Origin: Sediminicoccus rosea
GTDB lineage: Bacteria > Pseudomonadota > Alphaproteobacteria > Acetobacterales > Acetobacteraceae
DNA length: 64,000 nt
Direction of reading: 5' to 3'
Assembly: GCF_033547095.1 (NCBI RefSeq)
Contig: NZ_CP137852.1
Coordinates: 2,597,501 to 2,661,500, forward strand
Within the stretch, counting starts at the first letter, position 1, and each line of letters starts with the position of its first letter. Of the stretch, positions 59,228 to 64,000 are shown one piece after another. The notes under the pieces are model-generated. The model was not told the DNA's origin. It ran no database searches and saw nothing but the letters and a program-made list of their open reading frames with translations. The translations under genes and the position numbers were made by a program.

Positions 59228-60364
59228 TCACACATAGCCCGGGCCCTCAATCGCCGGGTGCTTCACCAGAAATTCCTCGTTTACCTCCACGCCGATGCCC
59301 GGCGCCTCGTTCGGGCGCACCGTGCCATCCGGGTGGATGCGCCAGGGGAGGCTGCACAGCTCGTCGCGGAATTTGTTGGCGCGGCTGATATCGGCCTCGA
59401 AGTAGCCGGGGTTGTCGATGGCGCAGAGCAGGTGGATGGAGGCCGCCTGGTTGATCCCCGTCATCGAGGAATGCGGGTGGAAGGGGATCTTGAAGGCCGA
59501 GCCCATGGCGGCGATGCGCATGCACTCCGTCACGCCGCCCGCCTTGGAGAGGTCGCCCTGCCAGATGCGGATCACCCCATCCTCCAGCACGCGGGAGAAT
59601 TCGTAGCGCGTGAAGTGGTTCTCGCCGGCGGCGAGCGGCGTGCGGCCGTAGCCGGCGGCCTGCTTGTAGCTGGCGTGGTCATGCGCGGGGAAGGGCTCTT
59701 CCAGCCAGCCGATGTTCAGCTCGTCCATCACCGGCATCACGCGGCGGACATCCTCGATGGTGTAGCCGATATTCGCATCGGTCAGGATGTCCACCTCGTC
59801 GCCGAAGGCGTTGCGGACGGCCTGCATGCGCTCGATATCGGCGCGGGGGCTGTCACCCACGCGCAGCTTCAGCGCCTTGTAGCCCGCCTCCATATGCGGC
59901 GCCGCCTCGTCGATCAGCTGCGCGGGCGGCTGGTAGCCCAGCGCCACGCCGCCGGCATAGGCGGGCACCGCCTTGGAGCGGCCGCCGAGCAGCTTGTAGA
60001 GCGGCCAGCCGCAGGCCTTCCCGCGAATGTCCCACAGCGCCATGTCAATGCCGCTCATGGCGAGCGAGGTGCCGGCACCCATCCCGTGCGAGGCGAGCTG
60101 GTACTGGTAGATCTTCGCCCAGATGCCGACCACGTCGCTCGCGTCCATGCCCATGATGAGCGACTTCAGCGTGGTCTCGATCAGGCGGGCCACGGCGGTA
60201 TGGGCGCGGCCATGGTGGGATTCGCCCCAGCCCACGATGCCGTCCTCGGTCGTCACCTTCACCATCACGGCGTCGCGCTTCACGGCCTGGCCGATGCCCA
60301 GGCGCGGGCCGCCCGGCGGCAGGGCGAAGCTGGTGGGATAGGCCTTGATGTCCACGATCTTCAT
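59228..60364 (-). CDS. Mandelate racemase/muconate-lactonising enzyme family protein
   Basis: The 378-residue product has the enolase-superfamily layout. The lid includes GWGESHHGRAHTAVARLIET. The catalytic KxR segment is in YKALKLRVGDSP (Lys166 region), the metal ligands are in LTDANIGYT (Asp196), LEEPFPAHD (Glu222) and GENHF (Glu248), and the distal histidine is in PFHPHSSMTG. It abstracts an alpha-proton next to a carboxylate; the substrate (a sugar acid or related compound) cannot be named. The start is fixed by ATG 60364 before the conserved MKIVDIKAYPTSFALP. Confidence 0.92.
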   Translation of the reverse strand: MKIVDIKAYPTSFALPPGGPRLGIGQAVKRDAVMVKVTTEDGIVGWGESHHGRAHTAVARLIETTLKSLIMGMDASDVVGIWAKIYQYQLASHGMGAGTSLAMSGIDMALWDIRGKACGWPLYKLLGGRSKAVPAYAGGVALGYQPPAQLIDEAAPHMEAGYKALKLRVGDSPRADIERMQAVRNAFGDEVDILTDANIGYTIEDVRRVMPVMDELNIGWLEEPFPAHDHASYKQAAGYGRTPLAAGENHFTRYEFSRVLEDGVIRIWQGDLSKAGGVTECMRIAAMGSAFKIPFHPHSSMTGINQAASIHLLCAIDNPGYFEADISRANKFRDELCSLPWRIHPDGTVRPNEAPGIGVEVNEEFLVKHPAIEGPGYV

Positions 60365-60517
60365 GGGCGCGTTCCTCCGTGTTTGGCGGGGAGGGTGTCG
60401 CCTTGCGCGGGGGCTGGCAAGCGGGCCAGTATCGCGCCGCCCCGTCCTGCCCCGGGCGATCCGGCCTTGCGCCGCTTCGCCCGCGATCGTCAGGCCGGGC
60501 AGATCAGGAGTGCGACG

Positions 60518-60727
60518 ATGGCCGAGCCCAAGCTTGTTCTGCCGACCATGGATGCGATCCAGCGCTGGCAGGGGATCGCCGTGCCCAACGCGGCGGCGCG
60601 GCACGCGCTGGCCGATTTCGAGGCGCTGATCGCGGACCTGGAAAAGCTGCGGGGCGAGATGGCCTTCGAGGAAGAGCCGGCTGGCTTCGAGGCGGCGCTG
60701 AGGGATTGCCGGGACCCGGGTTCGTGA
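60518..60727 (+). CDS. Small hypothetical protein
   Basis: The 69-residue product is helical and acidic (LPTMDAIQRWQGIAVPNAAA, ADFEALIADLEKLRGEMAFE) with no signal or membrane segment. AGGAG lies seven bases before ATG 60518, and codon use resembles that of its neighbours, so I judge it real. It resembles short proteins of unknown function often next to amidase genes in this group, but I recognise no family with certainty. Confidence 0.55.
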   Translation: MAEPKLVLPTMDAIQRWQGIAVPNAAARHALADFEALIADLEKLRGEMAFEEEPAGFEAALRDCRDPGS

Positions 60728-60736
60728 CCGTTTTCC

Positions 60737-60766
60737 TTGTATCGGGACGGGTTTCTGGCTTATATT
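60737..60766 (+). promoter_or_regulatory. Promoter for the amidase operon
   Basis: TTGTAT (60737-60742) and TATATT (60761-60766) are 18 bases apart, a good sigma-70-type match in otherwise GC-rich sequence. Transcription would start near 60773, leaving a leader of about 130 bases before the amidase start. Confidence 0.55.
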
Positions 60767-60906
60767 CCTATACATGACGCGCCATCCCGCCAGCTCCGAC
60801 CGTGCATCCTTCGCCGGCCGCAACGCTCCGGGTTTTCCCCTGATGGCCCAGGGGCTTGCGGCCGCGCCGCGCCCCGGCATTCGTCCAAAAACCGCATGGT
60901 GCCGCG

Positions 60907-62322
60907 ATGAGCCCTGATGTTCTCTCCGAACTCTCGATGACCGAGGCGGCCGATGCCTTCGCCCGCGGCGAGGTCACGGCCCGCGCCCTGGTCGAGGCGA
61001 TGCTGCACCGGCTGGGCAAGCATGAGGGCCAGGTGAACAGCCTGATCCGCCTGGACCGCGAGGAGGCGCTGCTGGCCGCCCACGCGGCCGACAAGGCGCG
61101 CGCGGCGGGGCAGAAGCTGGGCCCGCTCGCCGGCGTGCCGATGCTCCACAAGGACATGTACTACCGCGCGGGCAAGGTCAGCACCTGCGGCAGCAAGATC
61201 CGGCGCGACTTCGTGCCGCCGGTGACGGCCACCGTGCTGAATCGGCTGGACGCGGCAGGCGCGATTGATGGCGGCACGCTGAACATGGCCGAATTCGCGC
61301 AGAACCCGACGGGCCACAACGCGCATTTCGGCGATGTGATGAACCCCTGGAACGCGGCGCATTGCACGGGCGGCTCCTCCTCCGGCTCCGGTGCGGCGGT
61401 GGCCGCGCGCTTCGTGACGGCGGCCCTCGGTTCCGACACGGGCGGCTCGATCCGGCTGCCGGCGGCGATGTGCGGCGTCACCGGCCTCAAGCCCACGCAG
61501 ACGCGCGTGCCGCGCACGGGCGTCATGCCGCTCTCCTTCTCGGCCGACAATGTCGGGCCGCTCTGCCGCACGGCGCGCGATGCCGCGCGCTTCCTCTCCG
61601 TCATCGCGGGCGCCTGCCCCGGTGACCCGACCAGCGCGCGCGAGGCGGTGCCGGATTACGAGGCGGCGCTGACGGGCGATCTGCGCGGCATGCGCATGGC
61701 GGTGGTGGAACCCTGGTTCCTGGACGGCATCGAGGAACCGGTGGCGCTGGCCTTCGAGGCGGCGATCCGCACGCTCCAGGGCCTCGGCGTCCGCACCGAG
61801 ATGATCAGCCCGGCCTCGATGCATGGCATCGTGACCTACACGGCCGTCGTCTCCCGCGTGGAGGGGGCCACGATCCACCAGCGCTGGATGCGCGAATGCC
61901 CGGGCGACTACGCGACGCATCTCTCGGCGCGGATCTATGGCGGCTATGCGATCCCGGGCACGGCCTATCTGGAGGCGCTCTCCCGCCGCGGCCCACTGCT
62001 GCGGCAATTCTGCGAGGAGGCGCTGACCGGCTTCGACGCGGTGCTGACGCCCACGCTGCGCACCCGCGTGCCGACGCGCGCCGAGACGGATGTGGATGCC
62101 GACCCGGAGAACTGGGGCCGCTTCATGGGGCTCTCGGCCAATACACGCCCCTTCAACTACCTGGGCCTGCCGACCATCAGCGTGCCGGCGGGCTTCGATG
62201 ATCGCGGCCTGCCGGTGGGCCTGCAGATCGCGACACGGCCCTTCGGCGAGGCGCGGCTGCTCCGCATCGCGGATGCCTTCCAGCGCGAGACGGATTGGCA
62301 CAAGCGCAATCCCTTCCCGTGA
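60907..62322 (+). CDS. Amidase signature-family hydrolase
   Basis: The 471-residue product has the Ser-cisSer-Lys triad: Lys82 in PMLHKDMYY, Ser157 in CTGGSSSGSGAAVA and the nucleophile Ser181 in LGSDTGGSIRLPAAM. The family includes GatA, but no gatB or gatC is nearby and the C-terminal half is of the general amide hydrolase type. The frame is open upstream, but ATG 60907 begins the usual N-terminus (MSPDVLSELSMTEAADAFA). It overlaps the next gene at GTGA. Confidence 0.92.
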   Translation: MSPDVLSELSMTEAADAFARGEVTARALVEAMLHRLGKHEGQVNSLIRLDREEALLAAHAADKARAAGQKLGPLAGVPMLHKDMYYRAGKVSTCGSKIRRDFVPPVTATVLNRLDAAGAIDGGTLNMAEFAQNPTGHNAHFGDVMNPWNAAHCTGGSSSGSGAAVAARFVTAALGSDTGGSIRLPAAMCGVTGLKPTQTRVPRTGVMPLSFSADNVGPLCRTARDAARFLSVIAGACPGDPTSAREAVPDYEAALTGDLRGMRMAVVEPWFLDGIEEPVALAFEAAIRTLQGLGVRTEMISPASMHGIVTYTAVVSRVEGATIHQRWMRECPGDYATHLSARIYGGYAIPGTAYLEALSRRGPLLRQFCEEALTGFDAVLTPTLRTRVPTRAETDVDADPENWGRFMGLSANTRPFNYLGLPTISVPAGFDDRGLPVGLQIATRPFGEARLLRIADAFQRETDWHKRNPFP

Positions 62323-63056
62323 GCACGCCGACCAAGGACGCGCCGCACCGGCCGTGCAGCCAGGCGCCGCTCGGCATCGGCTTCATGTGCAAGCCGCCGG
62401 TCGCGGGCGTCAGCAAGACCCGCCTCGCCGCCGTGGTCGGCGCGGAGCGCGCGGCCGAGTTGGCGCGCGCCTTTCTGCTGGACAGCGCCGCCATCGCCCG
62501 CCAGCTCGCCACGCGCGAGCATGCGGCGCTGGCGGCCTTCCACAGCCCGGATGATGCTGGCGAGGCCATGGCCGCGCTGCTGCCCGGCTGGCGCCTCGCG
62601 CCGCAGGGGGGCGGCGATCTCGGCGCGCGGATGGCGCGCGCGGTGGAGCGGCTCTTCGCCGAGGGCGCGGGCCGCGCGCTGCTGATGGGCGCCGATGCGC
62701 CGACGCTGCCGCCCGCCCTGCTGGAATTGCTGCTGGCGGCATTGCGGGACGGCGCGGATGCGGCGGTGATCCCGGCGCTGGATGGCGGCTATTGCGCCAT
62801 CGCTTTCGCGCGCCCCTTGCCCGCGCTGCTCACGGGCATCGCGTGGTCCACGCCCGCCGTGCTGGCCGAGACGCGCGCGCGGGCGGACGAGCTGGGCCTC
62901 AGGCTCGATGTGCTGCAGGCCTGGCACGATGTGGATGAGGCGGCCGATCTCGATCTGCTGCGCCTGACCCTCGATGGCGCGCAGCCGCCGGGCGGCTCGC
63001 CCCTGCCATCCTTCCGCGCGAGTGCGACGCGCGGGGCGATGGGCCTGGGCGCCTAG
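62319..63056 (+). CDS. DUF2064/TIGR04282-type glycosyltransferase-like protein
   Basis: The 245-residue product fits DUF2064: the start GIGFMCKPPVAGVSKTRLAA carries the K-x4-G-x-S-K-T-R-L pattern, followed by RALLMGADAPTLPPALLELL (DxP), ALDGGYCAIAFARPLPALLT and WSTPAVLAETRARA. The fold is GT-A-like; the best-known relatives act in arsenosugar synthesis. A GTG start overlaps the amidase stop (GTGA). No arsenic genes are close, so the acceptor is unknown. Confidence 0.88.
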   Translation: MSTPTKDAPHRPCSQAPLGIGFMCKPPVAGVSKTRLAAVVGAERAAELARAFLLDSAAIARQLATREHAALAAFHSPDDAGEAMAALLPGWRLAPQGGGDLGARMARAVERLFAEGAGRALLMGADAPTLPPALLELLLAALRDGADAAVIPALDGGYCAIAFARPLPALLTGIAWSTPAVLAETRARADELGLRLDVLQAWHDVDEAADLDLLRLTLDGAQPPGGSPLPSFRASATRGAMGLGA

Positions 63057-63117
63057 GGCGCGCCCCCACCCCGAAGGCCTGCCGCCGTTCCGCCCCGCTT
63101 CGTCCGAAACCGCGCCG

Positions 63118-64000
63118 CTAGAGCTGCCGGTGCAGCCAATGCGCGATGGCGCAGGTGCGCGCATCCTGATGCGCCTGGCCGATCACCTGCGCGCCGAATG
63201 GCATGCCCTCCACCGCCATCACCGGCAGGGTGACGCAGGGCACGCCCAGCGCCGAGGTCGCGGCATTGGCCGCGATGTCGCCGGTCGGGCGCGGGTTCTG
63301 CGTGTCATCGGGATCCCAGAGAGGCGCGATGCCGGGGGCGGCGGGGGCGATGAGCGCATCCACGAAGGGGGCCACGCGGGCCATGGCGGCGCGCATCTCC
63401 TCGCGCGTGGCCAGCGCCGCGCGGTAATCCTCGGCGGTCAGCGCCTCGGAGGCGCGCAGCCGGGCGATGGCCCGCGCGCTGAGGCCGCCCGGGTGGTTGG
63501 CTTCCAGGTTCAGCAGCGCCCAGCGATTCTCGAAGCCGACGATCACCGCCGTCACCGCCTTGCCCTCGGCCGCGATGCGTTCCAGCGCCGCCAGCGCCGG
63601 GTGGTCTTCCTTGCGCAACACGGGGATGCCGAGGGCGCGGATGCGCTCCAGCAGCGCCTCGAAGACCTCGCGTTCGGCGGGGCGCAGCATGGACCAGGCC
63701 TCGGTCTCGAGCACGCCGAGGCGCTCGGGCCGCGCCGGCAGCGGCGGCGTGTCGGGGCCGACCAGGCCGAGCATGCCCGGATCGCCGCCCGCGCGCTTCG
63801 CGATCTCGATCGCGACCTGCCACATGTCCTCGTAGCTGTTGGCGTGCACGCCGGCCGTGCTCTGGCTGGAGCCCTGCCGCTCGCCGCGATGGATGCCGCC
63901 CTGCGTGGGCTTGAGCGCCACATTCCCGCAGAAGGCGGCGGGCCGGATGATGGAGCCGCCCACCTGCGTGCCGATGGCGGCCGGCACCATGCCGGCGGCC
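63118..64000 (-). CDS. Amidase family protein (C-terminal part, cut by window edge)
   Basis: About 294 residues are visible. They begin inside the catalytic region, with AIGTQVGGSIIRPAAFCG holding the amidase nucleophile segment (GTQVGGSI), and end EGMPFGAQVIGQAHQDARTC followed by AIAHWLHRQL. The N-terminal part with the catalytic lysine lies beyond base 64000. It differs clearly from the amidase at 60907 in the nucleophile segment (GTQ against GSDT), so the two are not recent duplicates. Confidence 0.9.
   Translation of the reverse strand, partial: AAGMVPAAIGTQVGGSIIRPAAFCGNVALKPTQGGIHRGERQGSSQSTAGVHANSYEDMWQVAIEIAKRAGGDPGMLGLVGPDTPPLPARPERLGVLETEAWSMLRPAEREVFEALLERIRALGIPVLRKEDHPALAALERIAAEGKAVTAVIVGFENRWALLNLEANHPGGLSARAIARLRASEALTAEDYRAALATREEMRAAMARVAPFVDALIAPAAPGIAPLWDPDDTQNPRPTGDIAANAATSALGVPCVTLPVMAVEGMPFGAQVIGQAHQDARTCAIAHWLHRQL

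Overview
The window is 64 kb of very GC-rich DNA carrying alphaproteobacterial hallmarks: a FlaF-type flagellar regulator beside a short flagellin, the tolC-popZ-valS neighbourhood, flagellar genes in the flgF-flgG-flgA and fliL-fliM-motE-like orders, and many GTGA/ATGA translational overlaps. Together with the family content (Bug/TctC solute-binding protein, mandelate-racemase-like enzyme, amidases, methylcrotonyl-CoA carboxylase), a Roseomonas-like member of the Acetobacteraceae is my best guess. That placement is inferred, not proven.

Layout. 1-8.8 kb holds two divergent flagellar operons: flgF-flgG-flgA (minus strand, behind an excellent sigma-54 promoter) and fliL-fliM-DUF6468-motE-like-cheY-cheZ-large TPR protein (plus strand). 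9-14.8 kb holds polyamine synthesis (speD, speE), a carboxymuconolactone-decarboxylase-like protein, an RMF-like protein, uvrB, a small HTH protein and a universal stress protein behind an FNR-type box. 14.8-19.7 kb holds two phospholipase-D-fold enzymes flanking a TctC-type binding protein and a PEP mutase/isocitrate lyase-like enzyme. 19.8-24.1 kb is a tightly coupled glycan locus (two GT4, one PhyH-type dioxygenase, one GT2). 24.2-30.5 kb holds an amidohydrolase, then a nickel/urea locus: NikR, a NikR-type operator, a nickel/peptide ABC binding protein with two permeases but no ATPase, and a urea transporter.

30.7-36.9 kb looks like a degraded island next to tRNA-Asn, bounded by an imperfect 25-bp repeat that overlaps the tRNA 3' end. 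It carries the most unusual system: a PqqD-like recognition protein, an HPr-kinase-like protein, two GT2 glycosyltransferases and an NTP_transf_5-type nucleotidyltransferase, all translationally coupled, followed by an SMP-30 gene remnant and an ImmA/IrrE-type metallopeptidase. No core RiPP cyclase, protease or obvious precursor accompanies it.

36.8-47.5 kb is mostly housekeeping: tRNA-Asn, a short chlorite-dismutase-family protein, tRNA-Cys, a Pcm-like methyltransferase, tolC, popZ, valS, ilvD, flagellin, flaF and a glycerophosphodiester phosphodiesterase. 47.7-52.4 kb is a leucine/isovalerate catabolic operon (ivd-mccB-mccA). 52.6-59.2 kb contains a small membrane protein, a GSA-aminomutase-like aminotransferase and an operon in which the three subunits of an HcnABC-like dehydrogenase are split by an L,D-transpeptidase and an M15/DUF882 protein. 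59.2-64 kb holds an enolase-superfamily enzyme, two amidases (one cut by the window edge) and a DUF2064-type protein.

Motility genes occur in two places, probably under sigma-54 control at least for flgF. The nickel and urea genes suggest a urease encoded elsewhere.
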